Counted from the first letter of the stretch, positions 51,861-61,341 are shown. The stretch is DNA of 64,000 nt from Ga0077527 sp038316355 (GCA_038316355.1 JBBQAO010000011.1:1-64000); one strand, 5' to 3'. Notes: generated from the sequence alone by a model not told the origin. Numbers and translations: made by a program.

Positions 51861-54092
51861 GTGAAAAAACATCTGGCGCGCATAGCGATAGGCATGGCGA
51901 TTGTCGCTTTGTTTCTCGCCCATGCAGTACATGTCTTGCGGGTTCCGCTGCTCGACAATCTCGAGGCCATTGTTTACGACACGCGGCTGCGTTTGACGAT
52001 GCCGCGCACCGTCGATCCGCGCGTGGTCATTCTCGACATCGACGAAAAAAGCCTGCAGGAAAAGGAAAAAGGCGGCGAAGGCCGCTGGCCATGGCCGCGC
52101 GACCGGCTGGCATTGCTGCTCGACAAGCTGTTCGACAAGTACGGCATCGCCGTCGTCGGCTTCGACGTGGTGTTTGCCGAGCGCGATGAGTCTTCGGGCA
52201 TCCGTGTGCTCGAGCGGCTGGGGCAGCGCGAGCTGAAGGGGGTGCCGCAATTCCAGTCCGTGCTGGACCAGGTGCGGCCGCAGCTCGAATACGACGACAT
52301 CTTCGCACGCAAAATGAAGGGTCGCGCGGTGGTGCTGGGGCATGTGTTCCTCAGCGACGATCCGGCCAATGCCACCAAAAAGGGGATGTTGCCGCCACCG
52401 GTGCTGCCGGCCGGCGCTTTTGGCGCGCGCAAGGTCGGCGTCACCTCGTGGTCCGGCTATACCGCAAACCTGGAACGGCTGCAGCGCGCAGCAAGCAGTT
52501 CGGGACACATCAATCCGCTGCCGGATCAGGATGGCATTACCCGGCGCGTACCGATACTGGTCGAACATGCCGGCGCCTATTACGAGCCGCTGTCGCTGGC
52601 AATGGTGCGGGCGGTGCATGGCCAGCCGCCGGTGGTGCCGGTGGTCAATCAGGACAGTGGCGATTACAGCGGTCTGGAATGGATCAAGACCGGGCCGTTT
52701 GAAATCCCGGTCGATTTTCAGGCGGCGGCGCTGGTGCCTTATCGTGGCGCCAAGGGCAGCTACCGGTATTACTCGCTGGTCGATGTGCTGAACGAGCGCG
52801 TTCCTGTCGAAGAACTCCGCGGCAAAATCGCGCTGATCGGCACCACGGCGCCAGGCCTGCTGGACCTGCGGGCGACACCGGTGGATCCGGTGTATCCCGG
52901 GGTGGAGATCCACGCCAACCTGATCAGCGGCATACTCGACGGCAACATCAAGCAGCGTCCGCCCTATGTGGTCGGCGCCGAGTTTGTGCTGCTGCTGCTG
53001 TCCGGCGTGGTGCTGACGCTGCTGTTGCCGCGGCTGACACCGTTCAAATCGATGCTGGTGACGGCGCTTGCGCTGGTGGCGGTGGTTGTCGCCAATCTGG
53101 TGGTGTTCCATACCGGGCATCTGGTGCTGCCACTGGCTTCCGGACTGCTGCTGGTGTTGATCCTGTTTACCTTCAACATGGCCTACGGCTTCCTGGTCGA
53201 GGCGCGCGGCACACGATTGATCACCGGGCTGTTCGGGCAATATGTGCCGCCCGAACTGGTCGAACAGATGGCGCTCAACCCCGAGCAATTCAACATGGCA
53301 CCGCGCGCCGAAGATCTCACGGTGCTGTTTTCCGACGTGCGCGGGTTCACCACGATTTCGGAGAGCCTCTCGCCCGAGGACCTGTCGGTATATATCAATG
53401 ATTACCTGACTACGATGAGCATGGTGATCCGCGAAGGACATCGCGGCACGCTGGACAAGTACATCGGCGACGCGATCATGGCTTTCTGGGGCGCCCCGAT
53501 GGCGGATCTGAACCATGCTCAGAACGCCGTGCTGGCCGCGCTCGACATGATGAAACAGGCAGTGGTGCTCAACAAAAAATTCAGTGAAAAAGGCTGGCCG
53601 CCGTTTGCGATCGGCATCGGCGTCAACTCCGGTGTGATGCGCGTCGGCGACATGGGTTCGAAGATCCGCAAGGCCTATACCGTGATGGGCGACGCGGTTA
53701 ATCTGGGCTCCCGGCTGGAAGGCATTACCAAGCAGTATGGGGTCGACATCATCATCGGTGAACCCACCAAACAGCGTATCACCGGCATCGTGCTGCGTGA
53801 AATCGACCTGGTGCAGGTCAAGGGCAAGGATCATCCGGTGGCGATCTACGAGCCGTTCGGGTTGGAAGGCGAAGTTGAACAAAGCCGGCTCAATGAAATC
53901 AAACTCTGGAACCAGGCGCTGCGGTTTTATCGCGCCCAGGAATGGGACAAAGCGGAGTTGCAACTCATCAATCTCAAGAAAGTTTCAGTGAAGCCCTACC
54001 TCTACGACGTGTTTCTGGAGCGTATCGCCGGGTACCGTGCCAATCCGCCGGATTCCGCATGGAACGGCGTGCACAAGTTTGATACCAAGTAA
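51861..54092 (+). CDS. CHASE2-domain adenylate/guanylate cyclase (class III)
   Basis: A 743-residue membrane cyclase. There is an N-terminal membrane segment (about 8-28), a periplasmic CHASE2 sensor (about 30-370), three hydrophobic helices (about 375-445), then a class III catalytic domain (about 475-660). The metal Asp motifs VLFSDVRGFTTIS and YIGDAIMAFWGAP and the transition-state stretch GDAVNLGSRLEGITKQ are intact, so the enzyme should be active. The substrate (ATP or GTP) is not certain. Its stop overlaps the start of the phosphodiesterase-like gene (TAATG). Confidence 0.93.
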   Translation: MKKHLARIAIGMAIVALFLAHAVHVLRVPLLDNLEAIVYDTRLRLTMPRTVDPRVVILDIDEKSLQEKEKGGEGRWPWPRDRLALLLDKLFDKYGIAVVGFDVVFAERDESSGIRVLERLGQRELKGVPQFQSVLDQVRPQLEYDDIFARKMKGRAVVLGHVFLSDDPANATKKGMLPPPVLPAGAFGARKVGVTSWSGYTANLERLQRAASSSGHINPLPDQDGITRRVPILVEHAGAYYEPLSLAMVRAVHGQPPVVPVVNQDSGDYSGLEWIKTGPFEIPVDFQAAALVPYRGAKGSYRYYSLVDVLNERVPVEELRGKIALIGTTAPGLLDLRATPVDPVYPGVEIHANLISGILDGNIKQRPPYVVGAEFVLLLLSGVVLTLLLPRLTPFKSMLVTALALVAVVVANLVVFHTGHLVLPLASGLLLVLILFTFNMAYGFLVEARGTRLITGLFGQYVPPELVEQMALNPEQFNMAPRAEDLTVLFSDVRGFTTISESLSPEDLSVYINDYLTTMSMVIREGHRGTLDKYIGDAIMAFWGAPMADLNHAQNAVLAALDMMKQAVVLNKKFSEKGWPPFAIGIGVNSGVMRVGDMGSKIRKAYTVMGDAVNLGSRLEGITKQYGVDIIIGEPTKQRITGIVLREIDLVQVKGKDHPVAIYEPFGLEGEVEQSRLNEIKLWNQALRFYRAQEWDKAELQLINLKKVSVKPYLYDVFLERIAGYRANPPDSAWNGVHKFDTK

Positions 54093-54859
54093 TGAGGCTG
54101 CGCATCCTCGGCTGCAGCGGCGGCATCGGCGGCAACCTGCGCACCACCTCGATGCTGCTCGACGACGATGTGCTGATTGATGCCGGGACCGGCGTCGGCG
54201 ATCTGTCGCTGCAGCAACTGGCGGACATCGACCATATTTTCCTGACGCACTCCCATCTGGATCATGTGACCTCAATCCCGTTCCTGCTCGACACCGTCGG
54301 CTGGCAGCGCAGCAAACCGGTCACGCTGTATGCGATAGAGGAGACGCTCGACATCCTCAGCGAGCACCTGTTCAACTGGAAGCTGTGGCCCGATTTCCGG
54401 CAGATTCCGCACGCGCAGTCGCCAGTGCTGCGTTATGCCCCGGTCCGGGTGGGGGTGCCGGTGCGTCTTACCGGCGGGCGGACCATCACACCGGTGGCGG
54501 CGAACCACGTGGTGCCTGCCGTGGGTTTTCACCTGGATTCCGGTGCCGCCAGCCTGGTCTTTACCGGAGACACCACCAGCCAGGACGAATCCTGGAAATA
54601 TATTAATAAAATCAATAATTTAAAGCACATCATCATCGAGTCGGCGTTGTCGGATGCGGAGCGCGAACTTGCGGTAATCTCCAAGCATCTCTGTCCGGGC
54701 CTGCTGGCGGAGGAACTGGCCAAACTGCAGTTGGACCCGGCCATTTATGTGACACACTTCAAACCACGGGAAGCGGAGCTGATCATGGAGCAGATCGTGG
54801 CCCGGGTGCCCGGGCGACGGTTGCGCATGCTGGAGCAGAATCAGGTTTTTGAATTCTGA
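54092..54859 (+). CDS. Metallo-beta-lactamase-fold hydrolase, putative cyclic nucleotide phosphodiesterase
   Basis: A 255-residue protein. The metal motif is LTHSHLDHVTSIPFLLD (HxHxDH), with further ligands at AANHVVPAVG, FTGDTTS and TYVTHFKP-like VTHFKPREAE near the end. The order and the GCSGGIGGNLRTTSMLLDDDVLIDAGTGVGDLS start resemble class II 3',5'-cyclic nucleotide phosphodiesterases. It is coupled to the cyclase gene, so synthesis and breakdown of the same messenger are encoded together. An AT-rich repeat element sits in frame at 54605-54625. Confidence 0.85.
   Translation: MRLRILGCSGGIGGNLRTTSMLLDDDVLIDAGTGVGDLSLQQLADIDHIFLTHSHLDHVTSIPFLLDTVGWQRSKPVTLYAIEETLDILSEHLFNWKLWPDFRQIPHAQSPVLRYAPVRVGVPVRLTGGRTITPVAANHVVPAVGFHLDSGAASLVFTGDTTSQDESWKYINKINNLKHIIIESALSDAERELAVISKHLCPGLLAEELAKLQLDPAIYVTHFKPREAELIMEQIVARVPGRRLRMLEQNQVFEF
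54605..54625 (+). repeat. Dispersed AT-rich element, copy 9 (inside the phosphodiesterase gene)
   Basis: AATAAAATCAATAATTTA matches the consensus and the IHF core exactly. It encodes NKINNLK within a region whose length looks normal for the family. Confidence 0.65.
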
Positions 54860-54892
54860 GTCCGGCGCGGCGCTGCAGGACCCCGCGTCGGC

Positions 54893-54967
54893 ACCAGCAG
54901 CAACAGCAGCACCAGCAGCAACAGCAGTAACAGCAGTAACAGCAGTAACAGTAGCAACAGTAGCAAC
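54893..54967. repeat. CAG/CAA/TAA-rich microsatellite upstream of the GAF-GspE gene
   Basis: About 75 bp built from CAGCAGCAA and CAGCAGTAA-type 9-bp units and shorter CAGTAGCAA units. It ends about 18 bp before the start codon at 54986, so it forms the 5' leader of that gene and contains TAA stops. Confidence 0.85.
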
Positions 54968-54985
54968 GGAAACAGAGGGGTGATC

Positions 54986-57364
54986 ATGAGTACAGTACTC
55001 CAGAGCAAGCCGGTAGCCGCCGAAAATCTGGCTGAAAAAGTAAACTTTCAGCAGAAGCTGCAGGTCGTTACCAACAAGATCCATGCGACCAAGAACATCG
55101 ACGAGATCATTCTCGAGATGTCGCAGGAACTCTGCACCCTGTTCAATGCCGACCGCCTGACCATTTATCTGCTCAGCGAGGACAAGGGCTCAATCATTTC
55201 CAAGGTCAAGACCGGGCTGACTTCGTTCAAGGACATCAAGCTCCCGATCAACGAGCAGTCCATCGCCGGCTTCGTCGCCACCAACAAGCGTGTGGTCAAC
55301 ATCCGTGACGTCTATGACGATGCGGAGCTCAAATCCTACAGCGCGCAGCTGAATTTCCTCAAAGCGGTCGATGCCAAGACCGGGTACCGCACCAAGCAGA
55401 TGCTGGTGGCCCCGGTGCTGGATGCCAAAGCCAAGGACCTGATCGGCGTGGTCCAGATCATCAACAACAAGGGCGGGCAGCCGTTTCCGCCGATGATGGA
55501 AGAGGGTGTGTTGTCGCTGACCGAGACGCTGGCCATTGCCTTCCGCCAGCGCCAGGGTCCGATGATGCAGGTGCGCAGCAAGTACGACGGGCTTGTCACC
55601 AACGCGGTGATTTCGGGTGAAGAACTCGAACTCGCCCAGCGTTCGGCGCGGCGCAAGAACCTCGACGTCGAAATCGTGCTGAAGGACGAGTTCCAGGTCA
55701 AGCTGCCGGCGCTGGGTGATGCGCTGGGAAGCTATTTCGGCGTGCCCTACGAGCCGTTCAAACAGGATCGCATCAAGCCGCCGGATCTGATGAAAAACAT
55801 GAACCGCGAGTTCTGTCAGACCAATCAGTGGATGCCGCTGGACGAAACCAAAGACGGCATTGTCGTGATGACCACCGACCCGGAGCGGGTCAAGGCATCA
55901 CGCATGGTCAGCAATGTGTTTCCGAAGAGCAAGATTGTCTTCCGGGTCACCACCAACAGCGAGTTTGTAAGCACGCTGGACCAGATGTTTGGCGCGAGCA
56001 GCGGGCTTGAGGATTCCGGCAACATCGAGGACATGCTCGGCACGCTGGATGACGATGCCGAAGGCGAAGGCACCGGTGGTGATGATGTGGCCTCTGCCGC
56101 GGCCGACAACGAGCTGGTCAAACTCGTCAACAAGATCATCATCGATGCTTACCAGATGGGCGCTTCGGACATCCACATCGAACCTTATCCCGGCAAGGCG
56201 AAAACCGAAATCCGCTTTCGTCGTGACGGCACGCTGCAGCCGTACATCCAGATTCCGGCAAGTTACCGCAGTGCGCTCGCCGCGCGGCTGAAAATCATGT
56301 GCGACCTGGATATTTCGGAGCGCCGTCGTCCGCAGGACGGCAAGATCAAATTCAAGAAATACGGGCCGCTGGACATCGAATTGCGGGTGGCGACCATCCC
56401 GTCCGCCGGTGGCGTCGAAGACATCGTGATGCGGATACTGGCGGCGGGGGAGCCGATCCAGCTGGATAAGCTCGGCCTGACCAAATACAACCTCGAGACG
56501 CTGAAGGAGGTCGTGTCCAAGCCGTACGGCCTGTTCTTTGTCTGTGGCCCGACCGGCTCCGGCAAGACGACAACGCTGCACTCGGTGCTGGGTTACCTGA
56601 ATACTTCGGACACCAAAATCTGGACCGCGGAAGACCCGGTCGAGATTACGCAAAAAGGCCTGCGCCAGGTGCAGATGAACCCCAAGGCGGGGATGACCTT
56701 TGCGGTGGCAATGAAGGCCTTCCTGCGCGCTGACCCGGACATCATCATGGTCGGCGAGATGCGCGACAAGGAAACCGCCGGCACCGGTATTGAGGCTTCG
56801 CTGACGGGTCACCTGGTGTTCGCCACACTGCATACCAACAGTGCGCCGGAATCGATCATCCGCCTGCTCGACATGGGTATGGATCCGTTCAACTTTGCCG
56901 ATGCGCTGTTGGGCATTCTGGCGCAGCGTCTGGCCAAGCGACTGTGCGGCAAGTGCAAGAAACCGCACAATGCGACTGCCGAGGAGATTCAGGCGCTGAT
57001 GGTCGAGTATGCGATGGAACTGAAAAACACCGAGACCTGGAAAAAGGATCCCAAGGCGGCCGAAGCCAAACTGCTGGAAGACTGGATTGCCAATTATGGC
57101 GGCGAGAGCGGCAAGCTGGTGATTCACGACCCGGTGGGTTGCGAAACCTGCGGCGGCAGTGGTTACAAGGGGCGGGTGGGTCTGCACGAGCTGCTGGTGG
57201 GCACCGACGCGCTGAAAAAGAACATCCAGGAACATGCGCGCGTTGCGGAAATGGTGGCGACCGCACTGGAATACGGCATGCGTACCCTGAAGCAGGACGG
57301 TATCGAGAAAGTGCTGATGGGCATCACCGACATGAAGCAGGTCCGCGCTGTCTGTATCAAATAG
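54986..57364 (+). CDS. GAF-domain GspE/PilB-type secretion ATPase
   Basis: A 792-residue protein with three parts. An N-terminal GAF domain covers about 15-195 (LCTLFNADRLTIYLLSED, VAPVLDAKAKDLIGVVQIINNKGG); a T2SSE_N/MshEN-like domain about 205-345; and an ATPase domain about 370-792. The ATPase has Walker A GPTGSGKTTTLHS, Walker B DPDIIMVGEMRD, the arginine-finger and His-box segments, and a zinc site in CGKCKKP and CETCGGSGYKGRVGLHEL. It would power a type II secretion or type IV pilus-like machine under GAF-sensed control. It is followed by a GAF-HD-GYP gene after 25 bp. Confidence 0.92.
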   Translation: MSTVLQSKPVAAENLAEKVNFQQKLQVVTNKIHATKNIDEIILEMSQELCTLFNADRLTIYLLSEDKGSIISKVKTGLTSFKDIKLPINEQSIAGFVATNKRVVNIRDVYDDAELKSYSAQLNFLKAVDAKTGYRTKQMLVAPVLDAKAKDLIGVVQIINNKGGQPFPPMMEEGVLSLTETLAIAFRQRQGPMMQVRSKYDGLVTNAVISGEELELAQRSARRKNLDVEIVLKDEFQVKLPALGDALGSYFGVPYEPFKQDRIKPPDLMKNMNREFCQTNQWMPLDETKDGIVVMTTDPERVKASRMVSNVFPKSKIVFRVTTNSEFVSTLDQMFGASSGLEDSGNIEDMLGTLDDDAEGEGTGGDDVASAAADNELVKLVNKIIIDAYQMGASDIHIEPYPGKAKTEIRFRRDGTLQPYIQIPASYRSALAARLKIMCDLDISERRRPQDGKIKFKKYGPLDIELRVATIPSAGGVEDIVMRILAAGEPIQLDKLGLTKYNLETLKEVVSKPYGLFFVCGPTGSGKTTTLHSVLGYLNTSDTKIWTAEDPVEITQKGLRQVQMNPKAGMTFAVAMKAFLRADPDIIMVGEMRDKETAGTGIEASLTGHLVFATLHTNSAPESIIRLLDMGMDPFNFADALLGILAQRLAKRLCGKCKKPHNATAEEIQALMVEYAMELKNTETWKKDPKAAEAKLLEDWIANYGGESGKLVIHDPVGCETCGGSGYKGRVGLHELLVGTDALKKNIQEHARVAEMVATALEYGMRTLKQDGIEKVLMGITDMKQVRAVCIK

Positions 57365-57389
57365 CATAGCCCCCTTCGTCCCGACCCCC

Positions 57390-59009
57390 ATGAATCAACC
57401 GGAACTTTTGCCGGCGGCGACCGAACTGGCCCACCGGCTCGGCGAGCTGCTGCGCATCGGTGTCGCGTTGTCCCGCGAGCGCGACATCAACCGCCTGCTC
57501 GAGGCCATCCTGATTGCGGCGAAGGACATCACCAACGCCGATGGCGGCACCCTCTACCGGATGACCGATGAGAAGTCACTGCGCTTCGAGATCATGCGCA
57601 ATGACACGCTGGGCATTGCCATGGGCGGCACCAGCGGCGTGGATATCCCGTTTTATCCGGTCAACCTGTTCGGCAAGGATGGCGGCGCCAACAACAGCAT
57701 GGTTGCCACCTATGCCGTGCACCACGACTGTTCGGTAAACGTTGCGGATGCCTACACGGAAGCCGGATTCGATTTCTCCGGCACCAAGAATTTCGATAAG
57801 AAAACCGGTTACCGGTCAACGTCATTCCTCACCGTGCCGATGAAGAATCACGAGAATGAAATCATCGGCGTGCTGCAGTTGATCAATGCGAAGAACAGCA
57901 AAACCGGGGAGGTGGTGCCGTTCTCGCAAAACGACCAGCAACTGGCGGAGTCACTGGCTTCGCAGGCGGCGATTGCGCTGACCAACCGGCTGCTGATCAA
58001 TCATCTGGAAAGCCTGTTCGAGTCCTTCATCCAGATGATCAATGCCGCGATCGACGACAAGTCTCCGTACACCGGCGGACATTGCGAGCGGGTGCCGACG
58101 CTGACCCTGCTGCTCGCCGAGGCGGTCAACAATTGCAAGGTCGGGCCGCTCAGGGATTTCGCCATGACCGACCGTGATCGATATGAACTGAAAATCGCCG
58201 GCCTGCTGCACGATTGCGGCAAGGTGACGACCCCCGTTCATGTGGTCGACAAGGCGACCAAGCTGCAGACAATTTATGACCGCATCGAACTGATCGACAC
58301 GCGGTTCGAGGTCATCAAGCGCGACGCCCAGTTGGCGCTGCTGACCGGCGGCGCATCGTCAACGGTGACTGAGGCCCTGCTGCGTGACATCGAGCAGGAC
58401 CGCGAATTCCTGCGACGGACCAATGTCGGCGGCGAGTTCATGCGCGAGGAAGACATGGCCCGGGTCAAGGCGATCGCCACCCGCTACCGCTGGCAGCGCC
58501 CCGATGGCAGCATCGGTGATTTCCTGACGGCGGACGAAATTGAAAACCTGACCATACGTGCCGGCACGCTGACGCCCGCCGAGCGGCAGATCATCAATCA
58601 CCATATCGACGTCACCATCCAGATGCTGGAGTCATTGCCATGGCCCCGCCATCTGAAGCGGGTGCCGGAATATGCCGGCGGCCACCACGAGCGCATGGAC
58701 GGCAAGGGCTACCCGCGGGGGCTGACGCGCGACCAGATGTCGGTGCAGGCGCGCTGCATGGGTATCGCGGATATTTTTGAGGCGCTGACGGCGAAGGACA
58801 GGCCCTACAAGAAAGGCAAGACCCTGACCGAGTCATTGACCATACTCGGCAAGTTCAAGCTGAACGGGCACGTCGATCCGGATCTGTTCGACGTGTTCAT
58901 GTGGGAGAAGGTCTACGAGAAATATGCCAGTGAATTCCTCGATCCTGAACAGATTGATGCCGTGGACGTCTCGCGGATTCCGGGTTACCAGCCGCCGCCA
59001 GGCCAATAA
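57390..59009 (+). CDS. GAF and HD-GYP domain protein (putative c-di-GMP phosphodiesterase)
   Basis: A 539-residue signalling protein. The GAF domain covers about 25-195 (ADGGTLYRMTDEKSLRFEIM, GVLQLINAKNSKTG), like that of the upstream ATPase. The HD-GYP domain covers about 215-520: LLHDCGKVTTP carries the HD pair, and HHERMDGKGYPRGLTRDQMSVQARCMGIADIFEALTAKDRPYKKG is the GYP motif. The stretch between these parts is longer than in compact HD-GYP proteins (about 130 residues). It would hydrolyse cyclic di-GMP, or cAMP-related messengers in variants. Confidence 0.93.
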   Translation: MNQPELLPAATELAHRLGELLRIGVALSRERDINRLLEAILIAAKDITNADGGTLYRMTDEKSLRFEIMRNDTLGIAMGGTSGVDIPFYPVNLFGKDGGANNSMVATYAVHHDCSVNVADAYTEAGFDFSGTKNFDKKTGYRSTSFLTVPMKNHENEIIGVLQLINAKNSKTGEVVPFSQNDQQLAESLASQAAIALTNRLLINHLESLFESFIQMINAAIDDKSPYTGGHCERVPTLTLLLAEAVNNCKVGPLRDFAMTDRDRYELKIAGLLHDCGKVTTPVHVVDKATKLQTIYDRIELIDTRFEVIKRDAQLALLTGGASSTVTEALLRDIEQDREFLRRTNVGGEFMREEDMARVKAIATRYRWQRPDGSIGDFLTADEIENLTIRAGTLTPAERQIINHHIDVTIQMLESLPWPRHLKRVPEYAGGHHERMDGKGYPRGLTRDQMSVQARCMGIADIFEALTAKDRPYKKGKTLTESLTILGKFKLNGHVDPDLFDVFMWEKVYEKYASEFLDPEQIDAVDVSRIPGYQPPPGQ

Positions 59010-59055
59010 CGCCACAACGCCACAACGCCGGATCTCGGGGTCGGGTATTGCGCGA

Positions 59056-59376
59056 TTAATCTTTTTTCGAAACCGCCACCACCAGCTTTTCGGTGACTGC
59101 TTCTATGAACCCTGCGTCGTAGCCGCGTTCCTTCATTTCCCAGCGGAAGGTATTGGCGAGGCGGGCCTTTTTGTAAATGCCGAGTTTGTGCTGCTTGCGG
59201 AATGCGGTGGCTTTTTCGAATAACTCGTCCACTTTGCGCTCCAGATTTTTCAGTGACAGGCCGGGATTGCCTGGCACCATCTTTCCCTCGGGCGGACGAA
59301 GCTGGCTGACCTCGACTGCAAGTGCGCAGGCAAATTCATCCACTTGTTTTCCGGAAGCGGAGCCAAACAGTCCCAT
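59056..59376 (-). CDS. Conserved small protein of unknown function
   Basis: A 106-residue soluble, charged, mostly helical protein, starting MGLFGSASGKQVDEFACALAVEVSQLRPPEG and containing ERKVDELFEKATAFRKQHKLGIYKKARLANTFRWEMKERGYDA. I do not recognise a named domain. The Arg/Lys-rich helix and the small size suggest a regulatory or nucleic-acid-associated role, but this is not established. It lies on the opposite strand between the signalling island and the glycosyltransferases. Confidence 0.7.
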   Translation of the reverse strand: MGLFGSASGKQVDEFACALAVEVSQLRPPEGKMVPGNPGLSLKNLERKVDELFEKATAFRKQHKLGIYKKARLANTFRWEMKERGYDAGFIEAVTEKLVVAVSKKD

Positions 59377-59509
59377 GCGTGCATCCTTGTCAGTCGAGCG
59401 GCCGGTCCGGCCGTGTAGAATGCAAGGATACCAAGTGAATCAAGTCCGGTGTAGCCCCCGACACGCCATTCAAGGGCCGGGCGCGCAAATCCAGGCCTGC
59501 CGCACAAGC

Positions 59510-61300
59510 ATGCTGAAAAACCTGATGATGCACCTGCTGCGCGCTCCGGCACTAGTGCTGCGTGCACGGCGCGAACGCAGCGCGGTGTCCGCGCTGGAAC
59601 CTGCGCTGGCCTGGTTTGGCGAAAAAAAATACGAAGATGCAGTCCGGGCCAGCAAGGCAGTGATTGCGCAAGCGCCGCGCAGCGCGCAGGCCAACCATCT
59701 TTGCGGGCGGGCATTGTCGGCGCTGGGACGCCATGCCGAGGCCATGCAGTATCTGCGCGCGGCTGCCGCGACGGATCCTGAGCTGGCGGCGGCGCATGCC
59801 GATCTTGCCGATGTATTGTTCCAATCTGGCCAACTCAAGGGTGCTGAAAGCAGCAGCCGGCGCGCCGTTGCCTTGCGGCCCGACGAACTCGAATACCGCC
59901 TGCGTCTGGTGGAGATACTGGAGAACGCCGGCGAGACGGCGGAGGCGCTCGCTGAATTGTCGTTTGCCCAGGAATTTGCGCCCGAGCGTTTTGACCTGTT
60001 GATCCGGCTGTTCAGGGCGCTCAGCCGGCTGGGCATGTGCCCAGAAGCCTTGCAGATTGCAGAGCGTGCCGTGCTGGAAAACGGCGAAACCGATCAGACC
60101 CTGTACCTGCTCGCAGCCGCGCGTTACGCCGTCGCGGATATGCAGGGTGCTGTCGAGGCTTGTCAGAAAACACTGGCCTGCCGTGCCGACCGGCCTGAGG
60201 TTCACGTGACGCTGGGATCCGCTTTTTTTGCCTTGGGGCGGATTGAAGACGCCACCGCAGCCTATCAGCGCGCACTGACCATAGCCCCGGATTTTCCAGA
60301 TGCGCTGTTTCACATGGGTTTGATCAAGCTGATGTCGGCGGAGTACCGCGAAGGCTGGCAGGGTTTTGAGCAGCGCTTCCGGCGCGATAAAAACAAGGCA
60401 ATGCGGCCATGTTCACCGCCCTGGGACGGGACATCGCTGCAGGGGCGCACCGTGCTGGTGATGCGTGAGCAGGGACTGGGCGACGAGATCATGTTTGCGT
60501 CCTGTTACCCGCAGTTGATCCGCCAGGCGCAGTACTGTTTCATCGAGTGCGACCCGCGCCTGGAGAAGTTGTTTGCACGATCATTCCCGGACGCGGTGTT
60601 CTATCCACTCACAGACATCAAAACAGCCGTGCAGACCAACCCGGGTGCCGCGGTTGACGCCCGGGTTTACGCGGGGAGCCTTCCCCAGTATTCGCGCAGA
60701 GTGCCCGGGGATTTTCCCGCGCACCATGGGTACCTCAAAGTGGATCCGCAGCGGACCGCTTACTGGCGTACCCGGCTGGAGTCGCTGGGTCCCGGCCTGA
60801 AAGTCGGCCTCTCCTGGCGCGGAGGCACGGTATTTACCCACCGCGAGCGGCGGACATTGTCGCTGGAAACCATGTTGCCGGTGCTGTCCGTGCCAGGAGT
60901 ACGCTGGATCAATCTGCAATACGGCAAACGTGAACATGAAATTGCAGCGTTGCGGGCGATGAGCGGCATGGAGATTGTTGACTGGCCGGAAGCGATTGAT
61001 GACGACTACGACGAAACTGCGGCGCTGGTCAGTGCGCTGGATCTGGTGATCAGTGTCTGCACCTCGGTCGTCCATCTGACGGGTGCGCTGGGCCAGCTGG
61101 CCTGGGTCATCACGGCACGTGTTCCGGAGTGGCGTTATGGCTTGCGCGGCGCATCCACGCCCTGGTATCCGTCAGTAACACTGTTCCGGCAGGAAGCGCA
61201 GGGCGTGTGGGACCCTGTCCTTGTCAATATTGAACAGGCATTAAGGCAGCGGGTTGCCGCTGTGACATCCGAAGCCGCTACAATCGCCCCGCTGAAATGA
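59510..61300 (+). CDS. TPR-repeat glycosyltransferase (copy 1)
   Basis: A 596-residue protein. Residues about 30-310 are tetratricopeptide repeats (AQANHLCGRALSALGRHAEAMQYLRAAAATDPEL and others); residues about 320-590 form a GT-B-like C-terminal domain (LVMREQGLGDEIMFASCYPQLI, LSLETMLPVLSVPGVRWINLQYG, DLVISVCTSVVHLTGALGQLAWVI). This layout resembles soluble O-linked glycosyltransferases with TPR substrate binding. The ATG at 59510 gives a start matching the second copy (MLKNL). The pair lies beside a pilin gene, so pilin or surface protein glycosylation is a plausible target. Confidence 0.87.
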   Translation: MLKNLMMHLLRAPALVLRARRERSAVSALEPALAWFGEKKYEDAVRASKAVIAQAPRSAQANHLCGRALSALGRHAEAMQYLRAAAATDPELAAAHADLADVLFQSGQLKGAESSSRRAVALRPDELEYRLRLVEILENAGETAEALAELSFAQEFAPERFDLLIRLFRALSRLGMCPEALQIAERAVLENGETDQTLYLLAAARYAVADMQGAVEACQKTLACRADRPEVHVTLGSAFFALGRIEDATAAYQRALTIAPDFPDALFHMGLIKLMSAEYREGWQGFEQRFRRDKNKAMRPCSPPWDGTSLQGRTVLVMREQGLGDEIMFASCYPQLIRQAQYCFIECDPRLEKLFARSFPDAVFYPLTDIKTAVQTNPGAAVDARVYAGSLPQYSRRVPGDFPAHHGYLKVDPQRTAYWRTRLESLGPGLKVGLSWRGGTVFTHRERRTLSLETMLPVLSVPGVRWINLQYGKREHEIAALRAMSGMEIVDWPEAIDDDYDETAALVSALDLVISVCTSVVHLTGALGQLAWVITARVPEWRYGLRGASTPWYPSVTLFRQEAQGVWDPVLVNIEQALRQRVAAVTSEAATIAPLK

Positions 61301-61341
61301 CTTGATGGTTTGTTGCACAGAAACCCGCTGATTACCGGACC

